Origin: Nymphaea colorata
Taxonomy: Eukaryota; Streptophyta; Magnoliopsida; Nymphaeales; Nymphaeaceae
DNA: 64,000 bases
Assembly: GCF_008831285.2 (NCBI RefSeq)
Contig: NC_045146.1
Coordinates: forward strand, 19,399,149-19,463,148
Direction: 5' to 3'
Shown here: in pieces, positions 1 through 12,500 of the stretch
Position numbering within the stretch: position 1 is the first letter of the stretch
Layout of the letters: the number at the start of each line of letters is the position of its first letter
Position numbers and translations under genes: made by a program
The notes under the pieces: model-generated
What the model saw: only the letters and a program-made list of their open reading frames with translations
Told to the model about the DNA's origin: nothing
Database searches by the model: none

Positions 1-448
1 TGACGCAGATTGGGCCGGATGTACTGATACTAGGAGGTCTACCACAGGGTACTGCATCTTTCTGGGAGGTAACCTGGTTGTATGGAGAAGTAAGAGGCAT
101 GAAGTTTGCTCTAGATCCAGTGCTGAGGCTGAATACAGGGCTGTGGCTATGGGAGTTACAGAAATGTTATGGTTAAAGATTCTCCTAGCAGATATTGGTG
201 TTGAAACAGAAGAGAAGATGAGGATGTACTGCGACAACAAGTCTGCAATTAATCTTGCGAATAATCCCGTTTTGCATGACAGAACTAAACATGTGGAGAT
301 TGATCGCCACTTCATAAGGGAACGCATAGATTCAAAGGAGTTGATCCTGCCTTATATGAAGTCTGGAGATCAAATTGCAGATGTTTTAACTAAAGCCTTA
401 TGTACATCCCAATTTGAAAAAAAATGTGCGCAAGCTTGGCATGTTTGA
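1..448 (+). pseudogene. Ty1/copia retrotransposon, RNase H end (truncated by window edge)
   Basis: Frame 2 reads [18 protein letters not shown], then [13 protein letters not shown] and [20 protein letters not shown], the hallmark copia RNase H blocks. The C-terminal end is shifted by one base in a run of eight A at 416-423, so the last residues read CAQAWHV instead of the expected SKLGMFDMY-type ending. The upstream polyprotein is outside the window. It belongs to the same family as the minus-strand relic at 41460-42560. Confidence 0.9.
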
Positions 449-473
449 CATGTATGCCAAGCTTGAGGGGGAG

Positions 474-752
474 TGTTAGAATATTGTGTATTGGGAACCG
501 GGTCTGGATATGGACCCCGTCCCATGGGCAAGGGAACCGAGAGTGGCTCGGTTCCCTAGGCGGGTCTCCCTCTTATATTCCCACTTATTGTTGTTTTGTT
601 GATTAAGTGAGTAATAATATTCTCTCTCCTAGGGTTGCGGTTTTGCCCCTAGGTTAGAGCCTCTCCGTGGTTTTTCACCTCTTCTTGAGGTTTTCCACGT
701 ATATCGTGTGTTTTCTCTCTGTTTCTCTTGTCCATTGCGTATTTCTACAACA
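474..752 (+). repeat. 3' LTR of the copia element
   Basis: A polypurine tract (GAGGGGGAG at 465-473) directly precedes TGTTAGAATA at 474. The LTR ends TTTCTACAACA at 752, so the ends pair as short inverted repeats (TG...CA). The 279-bp length fits a small copia LTR. Its last 100 bp resemble the end of the LTR at 41460-41690. Confidence 0.8.
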
Positions 753-1452
753 TGAAAAGTCAGACCAAAAGAATAGCCATCTATATGAAAAAACGCCCTG
801 CTATATGGATCCTGCACGACTAGAATGTTTATTGTATAATAGGAATATACTTGCGGTCCGGCAACAAATAGCATGAAATTCTAATTACCAGGTCCAGTTG
901 ACTTTTGACTCTGGTGAAACAGATTAGTATATACTTAGAAGATCTTCAGTCATCTTTTACTCTAAAGTCTAAACTATAAACTACATGATCTACAATTTGC
1001 ACCAATGTCTAAAAGGTCACCAAATTGACTTTGTGACTGTTATCCCTTGAATCAGACCAGCCTTCTGCCTCAGGTCAAATGAGTAGGAGAACAAGAACTA
1101 TCAAAGACTTGGGAAGACTCGTCCAAAAATTGCTTGACTCATCTTAGTCTCAAGTCACCTAGACTTGGGTGAGTTTCAAGACTTTTTTTCCTTTTTTGTG
1201 CAATCGCAGCCAAGTCTGCTACCTCATACCTCCTTACAAGTAAAACTCTTAAGAACCCCACGCATACGCCAACCCTAATCCCAGACTAGGGTTCTCCTTC
1301 TAGAGGAAACACCCAATAATTTCGGCAATGAACGATGATCCAGCCTACTGACCCTATTTATGGAGGTTATCAGGTCGGTCCAGTGGAACCGTTCCACAAT
1401 CCCATATCTGGTATTTAACAAATTAACAATTCAATGAAAAGTGGGTCTCCAT
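753..1452. other. AT-rich non-coding stretch
   Basis: I see no exon, RNA gene or clear transposon end here. It is sequence downstream of ATM exon 31, probably intronic if ATM continues leftward. Confidence 0.4.
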
Positions 1453-1554
1453 CTATGTCACATAGGTACGGGCACGGGTGCGGGTGCAGGTACCAGTGCG
1501 GGTATGGACCATTTTCAAAAAATTTAGGTGCGAGGTATGGCCTTACACACACAC

Positions 1555-1606
<52 letters not shown>
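1453..1606. mobile_element. one end of a non-autonomous hAT element, truncated
   Basis: It begins CTATGTCACATAGGTACGGG and has several GGTACGGG/GGTGCGGG subterminal copies. It matches the reverse complement of 4425-4584 through the ATGGACCATTTT block and the CACACAC/TATATA tract. The other end is missing; the copy dissolves into a (TA)n array at about 1559-1606. Confidence 0.6.
1559..1606. repeat. (TA)n microsatellite
   Basis: About 24 TA units follow directly on a CACACACA tract inside the truncated hAT end. Confidence 0.9.
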
Positions 1607-1608
<2 letters not shown>

Positions 1609-2326
1609 AAAAATTGCAAACATATAATGAACTGCCAAAAAAATACTTGGCTCCTTGCCCGATCCTAAATAAAACCAAAACGATAGACAGGAAAAATCAA
1701 GTTTTGGTGAATGAAAAAAAAAAAAAAAAAAAAACACAGACCAAATGCAACAATGTTGATAGCATACAGAACCTATTCGACTGCCCACAAAAAAAACGCA
1801 TAACAATAAGTAGCACAGAAGTTTAAACGACTGCTAATGGGTTCATAAAAAAGCACAAAACCAAGCAACACACAAGTTTAAACCAATGTTATCTGTATCG
1901 TACGATACGGACGCGTATCGTACGATACGTATCGTATAGATCGAAGAAACCTATACGATACACGGTCGATATGCGATACGTGTGCGTATCGCACGATACA
2001 GGGGAAAAATAAAAAAGGGGCCGTCGGATCCCTTTTTCGCGTGTTGTTTTAAAATTGACGCTCCTCTCTCTCTCTTTTCTTGTTTGTAAACACTGCAAGA
2101 GACGTGGGAGGGAGAGATTTTCTCCATTTGCATCAAGTTTTGCCAGTGAAGAAGCTTTCTTTCTCGTTGTGGGGAGTGTAGGGACGGTGGGAAGCATTGA
2201 GAAAGAGGGTTTTTTATTTTTCCAACAGCAAGAAGGTAAGAAATAACTCATTTTCATCGTTGAATCGTTCATTTCTCCTATTTCCTACATTTATTTGTAT
2301 GTTTTTACTTGTTTTGTGAAGATATA

Positions 2327-5300
2327 ATGTCGGATCCTGCATGGAAGTGGTGTGAAAGGGTGAATCCCAAAGATAGGTTAAAAGTTAAGTGCAATTATTG
2401 TAAGCAAATCATATCAGGAGGGATCTCTCGCTTTAAACACCATATAGCTAGTACACACAGCGATGTGGCTCAATGCAATGGCTCCCTAAAGAACCCATTG
2501 CCACCCTATGTAAGGCACCAATGTTTGGAGTTTATTAATGTCGTGAAAGCAAGCAAGATTGAAAAGGAAATGCAAGATGCAGATGTAGGATATGGGGACT
2601 CATATGAAGAGGAAGGAAGTGAAGGTTAAGATGTTGAGCTCGAAGAAGAAGATGTTGGTGTCAGTTTGGGAACAGCTAAAGGGAAAGACATCATGCATAC
2701 AGGTGGTTCTTCTTCAACTGCAACCAAAAAAATAAGAGGTGCGAGTACAGTTTTATGAGGACGTGGCAGGAGTGGGGGTCGTACTGGTGGTGGTAGAGTA
2801 CCTACTATGAAGTCGAGTAATATGTTTGGTTCGATCAAGAATTTTTTCTCCAATTATACTGCTGCTGGTGCTCAGCCTGAGATTTGTCATGTGTTCAAAG
2901 GATATTGTTGAAGCAGCAGATGAAACCATAGGAAAGTGGTTCCATGACACATTCATTCCCTTCAATGCAGCAAACTCTTTTCATTTTCAGGCTATAGCAG
3001 ATGTGATTGCTACTGTAGGCCGAGGGTAAATTGGGAGGTAAAATTCTCAATAATATAGTTAGAGATGTCAAGGCATATTGTGATGAATTGAACTTGAGCT
3101 GGAAACAAACAAGATGCAGTGTAATGGCTGATGGGTGGATAGACATCAAGAACAGAACATTGGTAAACTTCCTTGTATATTGCCCCTTTGGTACAATGTT
3201 CTTAAAATCCATTGATTTGTCTGATACTCCTAAGACTGCTGATGTTTTGTTTGAGGTTTTTGATAAAGTTATACAAGAAGTTGGGCCTCAAAATGTCGTG
3301 CAATTTATCACTGATAATGCAGCAAATTATAAAGTTGCAGGTGAAATGTTAGCAACACGATATAGGACATTTTATTGGAGCTCATGTGCTGCTCATTGTG
3401 TAAATCTAATGCTTCAGGATCTTGGTGAAAGAGAAGATATGAAGTTTACAGTTCAAAGATGTCAAGAAATCACAAAGTTTATTTATAATCATGCTTATGT
3501 CTTGAATTTGATGAGGAAATTCATAAATGGGTCTGAATTGATTCGACCTGCACAAACACGGTTTGCTACAAATGTTTTGACTGTGCAGGGTATAGTCAAG
3601 CAAAGAAATCCTCTCAGGCAGATGTTTTCAAGTGATGATTGGGTTGCATAACCACATGCCTATAAAAGAAAGGCTACGACAGTTGTGGATACTGGATACC
3701 ATATTCAATGTTGACTTTTGGGAATCATGTGTGAACTATTATTATACACGGGTACGCCTGTGAAGGTGAAGTACTCGTCCGGTACCGGTACGACACTGAT
3801 ACAGGTACCGGTAAGAGCTTGGGTACGCGATGGTGTGGACGGTGCGGTCAACGCACCGGAGGCCGTATCGGTCCATTTTTGGATACGGTCAAATTTGACC
3901 GAGTCCAAATCCGTCCTTTTTTATTTTTAACGATTATTTGACTTTAACTTTTAAAACCATTTTAATGTTAAACAAAAAGAAACGAAACCCTTAAAACTTT
4001 AAGTTTTCGTGCGTCTGTTCTTACCTCTCACCGAGCGACGGCAACGGCGACTGCGACCGGCGACAGCAGACGCTAGGAGCCGACTGTCACGGTATTTTTT
4101 TTTCCTTTTTTCATTTTTCTTTTCATATTCATTGGCTCCACCCCTGCCTTCGCCGTCGGCGGTCGACGGCGACGACGGCCACCCATTTTCTATGTTCACG
4201 GTGTTCTGCTTGTTTCTTTCCTTCTATTTTTCGCATGCTCTTAATATGGATCTTACAGAACCTGTTGTTCCTTCTAATCTTGATGATGCAACTGAGGAGT
4301 GAGGAGAATGAATATCAACAAAGTTGATGCATTTTGGATGTTAATTATGAGACTGAGGAGAATGAGAATACTGATAAATTTTGGATTATGATTTATGAAT
4401 ATTTTGTTTTGTTTGTAATTTTTGATATATATATGTGCGAATAGGTTATTTTGTTTGAAATTTTTTGACATATATATGTATATGTGCATGTGTGTGAACG
4501 GCCGTACCCCCGTACCCAAGCTTTTTAAAAATGGTCCGTACACGTACCAGCACCGGCACCCGTACTCGTACCTATGTGACATAGTGTGTGAACTTATTGA
4601 AGATTTGTGTACCTCTAGTAAAAGTCCTCAGATTAGTTGATAGTGAAGATAGACCTTCTATTGGATATTTATATGAGGCTATGGACAGAGCAAAGGAGGC
4701 CATTAGAGATAATATGAAGGGAAAAAAGAAGTTGTACATGACTATATGGAAGATTATAGATGAAAGGTGGTCTGGACAACTTCATCGCCCACTCGAGTAT
4801 GGCATATTGGATTGTATTGAGGTATTAGTAAGTGATTATAAAGAACAAGAAGCTATCCATGTGTCGATCAACAAATATAATACTAGTTCTGGTAGCATGG
4901 GGAGAGACACAGCAATGAGATGCAGATCATCTATGCGTCCAGGTATTAGAAAAAGGGACTTTATACTTTTTTGTTGTTCTTTCATTTGTTCTTTATAGCT
5001 TCTACCTTCTCATATATTTATTCTATTTCGTTTTTACTTTCCATCTGTTATTAGATTTGTGGTGGGACAGGTTTGGGGTTGATTGCTCAGAATTAAAGAA
5101 GCTTGCAATTAGAATCCTCAGTCAAATAGTGCAACTGGATGTGAAAGAAATTGGAGTGTATTTCAGCACATCCACAATAAGAAAAGGAATAGGTTGGAAC
5201 ATAAAAGGTTGAATGACCTTGTTTACGTTCGTTATAATATGAAGTTGAGACAAAGGTAAACATTTGTTATGCAAAATAGCAAATTCTAATATATATTTTA

Positions 5301-5618
5301 ATTTCTAACAATTTGTTAATTTGTTCTCTTGTTAGGCAACTAGAAACAACATCTATGAGGAAGCATCACACTCAATATGATCCTATCAACATTGACCATT
5401 TTGATATATTAGATTCTTGGGTTGAAGAAGAACAATCTACAACACTTGATGAGGACGATCTTGATTTTTTGAACCTTGAAGGAGCAGTAAAGATTATTGA
5501 AGAAGGAGAGGCTGGGGAGCAATGGAATGTTGGTGACATTCCATTTCCAACAGAGGGGATAGAAGCACTTAATCAAGAAAATGAAGATGATGAAGATGAT
5601 GATGCAGATGTGAGATGA
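2327..5618 (+). pseudogene. hAT transposase (zf-BED, DUF659, C-terminal dimerisation), broken
   Basis: The ATG at 2327 opens MSDPAWKWCERVNPKDRLK, and the BED finger follows (CNYCKQ...RFKHHIASTH). A DUF659-like catalytic region lies at 3031-3651, including SVMADGWIDIKNRT and FITDNAANYKVAGEM. After the inserted element, 4593-4940 continues with LRLVDSEDRPSIGYLYEAMD. A further exon at about 5056-5255 has the dimerisation signature CERNWSVFQHIHNKKRNRL (one frame, with small errors), and the acidic tail is at 5335-5618. Breaks: stops near 2627 and 2756, frame changes near 2885 and 3028, a stop at 3649-3651, and the 849-bp insertion. It cannot make a full transposase. Confidence 0.85.
3736..4584. 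mobile_element. non-autonomous hAT element inserted in the transposase gene
   Basis: The 8-bp duplication TGTGTGAA is perfect (3728-3735 and 4585-4592). The right end is the family terminus CCTATGTGACATAG; the left end is diverged (CTATTATTATACACGGGTAC). Subterminal GGTACGGG/GGTACCGG copies are dense at both ends. The interior has no transposase. Removing it and one duplication rejoins the host transposase frame (ESCVN...LLKICVPLVK). Confidence 0.85.
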
Positions 5619-6010
5619 CGATTGACGAGGATTGTTGTTGAATGAATCATGATAACTATATGTTTTGACTTTTGAAATTATGAATTGTGATGTAATCGAA
5701 TTCTCTTCGACTGCTTATTATGTTATTTTGAATGTCTGATTTCTTATTTTGGAATGTATTGTTCATACTTCATATACATGAATGATGAATGCTCCTTTAA
5801 ATACATTTTTTCTTGATTTTTTCTGATTTTTACTTCTTTTTTCGGATTTTTTTGGAATTTTTATGATTTTTTTCAATTTTGAATTTTTTAATATTTTTTA
5901 AAAAATAAAAAAATAATTTTACGATATGTTTACGATACGTTACGATACAGCGCATAGGTTAGCCCAACCGATACGCGATACGCTACGCCTTTGATAACAT
6001 TGGCATAAAC

Positions 6011-6599
6011 AGTTGTTGTGAAAGCTCAAACTCTTTTTTTGCCTTTTCTTTCAGTTCTTGATGTTGGTTTTGCATTTCAAAGCTTTTTAATGCTTAAATG
6101 GCATCATCTATTGTCTCATCGAAACCCAATAGCTAACAAAACTCAGCCTGAATCACGAAGGCACCAATGTGCAATTTATAGACAAAGATTGATCTACCAA
6201 ATTCATGACATGAATTTAAGCACATAAAATCATGAGAAACTTACAAAGAATAACTCAGTTTTTGGCATTCTTATAAGCACCTATGAAAGTATTCAAAAAT
6301 TATGCTGAACAGGTAAGTCAATAATTTTCACAAAAGCGCACAAACAGCTGTGTACAATATAACACATTAACTTGCTTAAACAGTTAGTAGTTCTCACCTT
6401 ACTACCACTATTAATTTAGGTCAAAATATGGTTCAATTAATGGCAGTCAGTAGACCATCATAGAAATATTCAAACAGAGGTCTGGACTGCAAAAGGAACA
6501 TATGAGTTAACTGAGGGTCAGAACAGGTATGACCCTTATCGCCACTTTGGTAGTTTCAAATCAGTTATTTAAAAGTAAACCTATATATATATATGTATA

Positions 6600-6655
<56 letters not shown>

Positions 6656-6814
6656 ATTTATATTTATATACATACAAATTTTATGTAATTGAACACAAAT
6701 TTTGAGATTTTGTAAAGGTAACATAAAAGCCGATGCTTTGTTTAAATTTTGAAAACAAGCCTATAGCATGAATTTTGTCTGTTGCAACAAAAAATTATCA
6801 AAATAAAGCCTAAC
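6011..6814. other. AT-rich intron-like sequence with a long (AT)n array
   Basis: An (AT)n microsatellite at about 6584-6650 is the only feature. It lies just downstream of ATM exon 31 on the minus strand. I found no further ATM exon in it. Confidence 0.5.
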
Positions 6815-9518
6815 CATTTGCTTCTTAATGAGGTCGTCTCTTTCTTGTTCAGTTATTTCTGCAATCTGCAAAACTGAGCTGCAGAGAACCTTTGCTCCTT
6901 TATCTTTGTCAATGTTATTGCTGCAATGAAGTGCAATGCAAATAGAATAAATTGGAACGAAGTAAGTCCTAGCCAGACCAGCCAATGGTTCAGAAGCAAC
7001 CTGCTTGCACCAAAGAAAATTGTATATAGTCAACCAACAGCAAACAAAATAGTTAAAAGTAACAAGAAAATAAAAAAAAACAATGAAATTTTGCTAACAA
7101 AGAAATAAAGAAAGTTACAGAAGATGTTCTAGGGAAGCCAATGAAAGAAATGAAGAAATGGATAGAAAACTCTTCCAGATAATCGTTATCTGCAAACAAA
7201 ATGTATTCAGTTCCTACGTCTGCAGCTTTGTTCACTAGATATGCATTATAAGAAAATACTTTTTTTGAACCACCGTGCACCAATGGCTTCAGTCGTTGGA
7301 AAAATGTTGTGTCTGGATTAGGATCAGAGAAGTCAACCAGGACGCCAAGACAATCATAAACCAGAGGCGGTTCTGAGAATGTTGTGCAGGCGAAGCTTGT
7401 AAAGTATTGATTAAATACCTAATAGCTTACATAAGCACAGTCTGTAACAATTTAGTGCAAAAACGAATTGTGTGCAGTGTGCACCATTCTGGCAGCAGTA
7501 GTTGGTTTCAATTTGCATTCAAGAAGGCTAAGAATCGGAAGAAGATGTAATATGTCACATTGGATATTTAAACCCCTAAGGATTTTTCAAAATCTATAAC
7601 ATCCGATTATGTCCAAGTCCTTCTCATAGTGTTGCAATCCACCCCTAATGCACATATATCCACAAGTGGGACCCTAAGCCTGAGTATTGAACTCAACTCT
7701 GATACCAACTGTAACAAGCGAGCACAAAATTGACCCATGTGCCCCGGTCTAGCATATATCAACCCATTTGCTAGTTATATTCCAACCCATCTGTTAGTTA
7801 CCGTAGTTAGTTTCCAAAAAAGGCTATGAACCAAAATAACCAGTCACGTGGCTATTTAAATACTTGAAAATTTCTCAAAATCTTCAAAACAAGACTATTC
7901 TCAAGTCGTCGCAACACAAATAGTGGAAAAAGAAGTCATGGGAAATGCCAATTATCAGAAATAGCTGAAAGGGTGGGGAAACCCTATCATCTGGTATTGA
8001 TGGATTTGTGCTGTACCTTGTCAGCACGTCTTATATGAAAGGAGCTAGAAGCAAGCTAGCAGCTCGCTTGAGTTCACAGTCGGCTAATGAATGAAACCAG
8101 ACAAGGGTCTATAAGATCTTTTTATAAGGATTATCATGAAAACTTTTGATGAGGTTACAAAGGAAATTCCAACCAGAAATGAAAGAAGCCAGCTCAGATA
8201 CGTTGCAGGCATTACCACTCCCACGAAATTTACCTCAGCTATTGGAGGAGAACATGAAAAAGCTTTGACAGCAAGGACAAAAATGTTTTTGTATATATAT
8301 ATACATATGTGTATATATATTATATACACACACACACACATATATATATAGGCACACACATTTGCTCATCAATCCCATAGATATGTTTTATATACATTGT
8401 TTAATGGAAAACAAATTTCAGATCCTGTATCTGAAGCCTAAATATAGCAGCTTTAAAAAATGAGTGATTTTTAAGACTTGCGACATTCATGATTTTTTAT
8501 CCAAACTACATAACCTAAGATATCATCTCTATCAAGAGGAGCTGAAATCATCCGGCCATCTTGAGCTCCATCGAATTACGGCCGCCCAATGCATGTGGGT
8601 GTGATTAAACCATAGTCGTAAATAATTGTCTCGGAGTTTTAAACGCGAGGTTTTTCTTGGGTACAATACCGCGAATTTGAAAAAAAGGGAAAAAATATGT
8701 TAAGTTTTTTAAAAAAAATTAAAAACTAAAAATGGGGGAAAAACAAAATAGTGAGAAACTAAAGACACAAACATCACAAGATAAGTAGATTTGCAACAAA
8801 TAAAAACATAAAATGAAAAAAAACTGTTTGGCATTAAAAAACTGAAAAAAATGAAAAAATGAAATAAACGCGTTTTTTTGTTTTTAACATTTTTTTCAAA
8901 AAAAAATGTGTTTTTTAAGTTTTAAATGGCCATTTAATTTATCACATTTTTTTCACTTTTTTTCGAAAAAAACGTGTTTTCTGTGACCGTCCTTAAACAC
9001 ACCGACCGATGCAATTGTGAGAGGCTGGAGGATTTCTCCACCCAAACCCAGGTGGAGAAATCCACAAATCCCTCTATCAAATAGATCATGGTAAACGTAT
9101 CCACATGGTCTACTTGAAAAAAATACAGAGTGCAGATATGATTTTCACAACAGGGTGCCATTCCAAGAGAGCCATAACATTAATTATTTATATCCATGTG
9201 CATCTGCCCAGAAGCTCCTCCTGAGTGTGCTAATTACCATTTTTAAGTTTTCTTTGATGGACAAACTGCGTGGACCAAGAATAGACAAATTTAGAAATAA
9301 GGAAAATCACAAATTTTCAACCAGTGGATTGGATTCTATGACGTGACAAACCTAATACTGTTAATTTTAGAACCCCCATAGAATCAGATATGCAAATTGG
9401 ATTTTCAGAATTTTCACTGAATCATACGCTTTTGGCCATTTAGAACCCATCTACATGATTAGATTTCTGTAAAACATCACACAACGTTCTGGCCATCAAA
9501 TATACATACATATATACA

Positions 9519-9566
<48 letters not shown>

Positions 9567-12500
9567 CATACGCGCCTTCAATCAGTCAAAAGGACTAGTA
9601 TTTTCAGTGTTCAAAGAACCTTTCTATCATCACAAATATTGCTGGATTTCTGAAAAAAACAATTGTTAAAAAAAAGGAAAATAAATAAAATAAAAATGAA
9701 AAGATTTTGCAATATTTGAGAATTTTCCAAAATCAAAATATCACGCTTCCTCTAAGTTTTCCCATTTTCCAAGAAAAAAAAGATTTCTTATGAACCACAA
9801 TTTTTTAATGTCTGTTTAATATTTAAATAATTGATGAATTTTTGTACAAGAAACTAGAAAGTTAGTAGAAAACTCAAATTTTATAGTTTTTTATTATGTT
9901 TATACTTTTTAATTTCCAAAATTTTCCCCAAGAAAAGCAAACTTCTGAATGCCCCTGTTAATACCCAAAAAATCCTAGCCAATAGAAACACATGAACGAT
10001 ATAGTATATATTATATAATATATATATATCATTCAGCAGCAATCTCTAGAAACTGCTTCTCTGAGGAGTCCGTTTCAAAACAATTTTTCTCAGATGATTT
10101 AGTCAAAATATTAAAAATATTCTTCAAGGAAAACCCAACTTACAGACAACAGTCCTCCAGTGGTAATATTTTGATATAGTTTTTTCATATTATTTTTGAA
10201 TTTTTAGCTGTTATCAGCAGCTTCAGCTAGGCCTTATCATTGCTTTATTTTTTAAATCCCAATATTGGTGATTATCACATATGTGTGCATATAAGATTGC
10301 CCAGATAACTGGCTTAATTCTTTCGCACATTCTCTAGCATTTTCATAAAATTTTTTGACCTGTCTAGTGGACTATATGGCATCAGTAGGAGGATTATGTG
10401 ACAATAAGAGCAATTTAACAATGGAGAGGAAATAACCAAAAGAATTGTTGACTTTACCATTGAAACCCAGTGAAGTGCTGCACTGTTCCTGTTTAAGATC
10501 AGCAAAGGAAGAAGCCAGGGACAGCAGTGGCGCAAGAATACATTAGGTTCTGAATCCAGCATAAAAAAATATCGTATCTACATGTAACAAGAGCACAGGT
10601 CAAACACCGGGAGCACCAACTCAGAAAACAAGCTAACAGTTGTTTTCCATTGTAATAATGCTAACACTTGTTAGATTATCCGAAAGTTCAGTATTTCAAC
10701 AAATTATACAGGCAGAATTTGTCATCAATCTGATATCCTAGGGACAAAATATGCACTTGTTTGTCAAATAATTTATCTGTTTGTCAAAATTATACAGGCA
10801 GAAAGTGAAGATTAATTCTTAATTCAATGAGTAATGAGACCCTGTTTTCTTTACAAACGTGACTAAGCAGACCTGCATTAGGATCAGTGATCAGGTAAAC
10901 CATACTAACATCCCTACTTGTACAAAATCACTATTTCATCTTTATTGCAGTTCATAGATTTTTCAGGGCCACAACATGCATGAGAATAACTATCGTTTTG
11001 GAAATGGAAGTGTTAGTCTCAGGCAAAAATACAGGTTATCAGGGGGTCTTTTATAAATAGTCAAAGTTAGAATAACAGATCAATCCCCTTGTCAGACCCA
11101 ATCCCATAGCCCAAATACTTATGCCCTAAGGTTTAAGCAAGGTTAATGAAGAATCACCTCCCAGTGAGGCATTTTCTGGCCCAGTCTGTGTTGGGAGGGT
11201 GCGTGTGTTGGGGTTATTTGCTTCTAATCTGCAGGTGATTGGGTGGCGCTACTACCAGGACGCTTACAATGCCATCATGCAAAGCACAAGAAAAAAGTAA
11301 TCAATCTCTTTCTAGATTGCCCTTCTATCAAGGGGATGACAAAGACATGTTGGTCAATGAAAACTGAAGTGTTCAAGTTTATAAGAATGAATGACTAGGT
11401 TTGTGAGTAGTGACTGCACTGGTTCTTTACTTCACAAGAAGGCCACCTATGGCTTTCAGTGAGCTCCTCTCATGTAGTAAGACTTTCGTGGGGTGATCTC
11501 TAAGTTTGTAGTGCCCTTGTGTCCAGCCATCTTTTCTTTTTCTTTGCATTTTTTACTCCACACTGTTGCTTGTAAAAATTGTAGAGTATGCAGAAGCACA
11601 TAACGCATCCATGAGTGGCAAACTAGAGGTACCAATAGTGACATTTTTTGTATGCAGATGCTGCCACATCCGTGTCATATGAAGCCTGCTATAATATTTA
11701 CATTGTTTTTCCACAGATGTTGCCACATTGATGTCACAAGGGCCCTGTCCAAACAACATTCTAGGATCCTAAAACCATTTCAACTATAAATTCAATAATC
11801 CATATCTCACCAAAGAACAAGTTTACAAATGTATCATGCAAGGAGCATCTTAAGGATATACTCCATATCTCTTGCAAGAAAATGTCAATATAATAATTTG
11901 AAATTTTGCTGTGAGGACTACCCAAAAGAAAAGAAAAGAAAAAAGAGAAACAGAAAAATAACATGTCAGAGGAGCAGGAAGAAGGAAAATTTTTACCTCA
12001 ACGAGTGTAGTTAAGCTAATGCCACATGTCACCCAACGAGAAAGGATCGATCCAATATGTATCTCCAAGTACTTCAGCAAGCATAAAAAAAATTGCCACA
12101 ATTAGAAAATTTAAACACAAACTTTGGCTAACACTTTAACATCATTGCAGAAAAATGGATTATAGAGTTTTAAAACAAGCAATTACAGAACGAAGAATAG
12201 TTCAAAACAGAAGCAGCATATTGTGGTATTATGTCAATGGATGCAGTTTCACAAAAAACAATAAAATGCACGAAAACTCACCTTAAACCTAGTGTCGTAA
12301 CATAAGCTTTTTGAAAGACTGTCCAGCACGAAAACAACCAATGCCCTGATTAACAATGACAAAATGAATTAAGGCACCAAACCATGCACGAGAGAGACAG
12401 TAAAGAAAACATGCAAGCTGTCTAACCTCTGCAACGCATCCATGGCAGCTATTGCAAATATGATGAAAAGAGCCTGACAGAATTTATAAGGAAACAAGAT

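Larger units (their letters stand above)
1884..6002 (+). mobile_element. autonomous-type hAT transposon (4.1 kb, interrupted)
   Basis: The ends are CAATGTTATC at 1884 and GATAACATTG at 6002, perfect 10-bp terminal inverted repeats. The flanks are GTTTAAAC (1876-1883) and GCATAAAC (6003-6010), a decayed 8-bp target-site duplication as expected for hAT. Both ends carry many TACGATACG-type subterminal repeats (1905-2000 and 5920-5990), the usual transposase-binding architecture. The interior encodes a BED-finger/DUF659/dimerisation transposase and has a second hAT element inserted at 3736-4584. Confidence 0.85.

Noticed and set aside
1434-1826. 130-residue frame over the (TA)n tract
   Set aside because: Encodes YIYIYI from a microsatellite and lies across a transposon end.
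11160-11350. Possible LINE reverse-transcriptase tail in ATM intron 29
   Set aside because: Only short LINE-like words ([11 protein letters not shown]) could be read; too little for a call.
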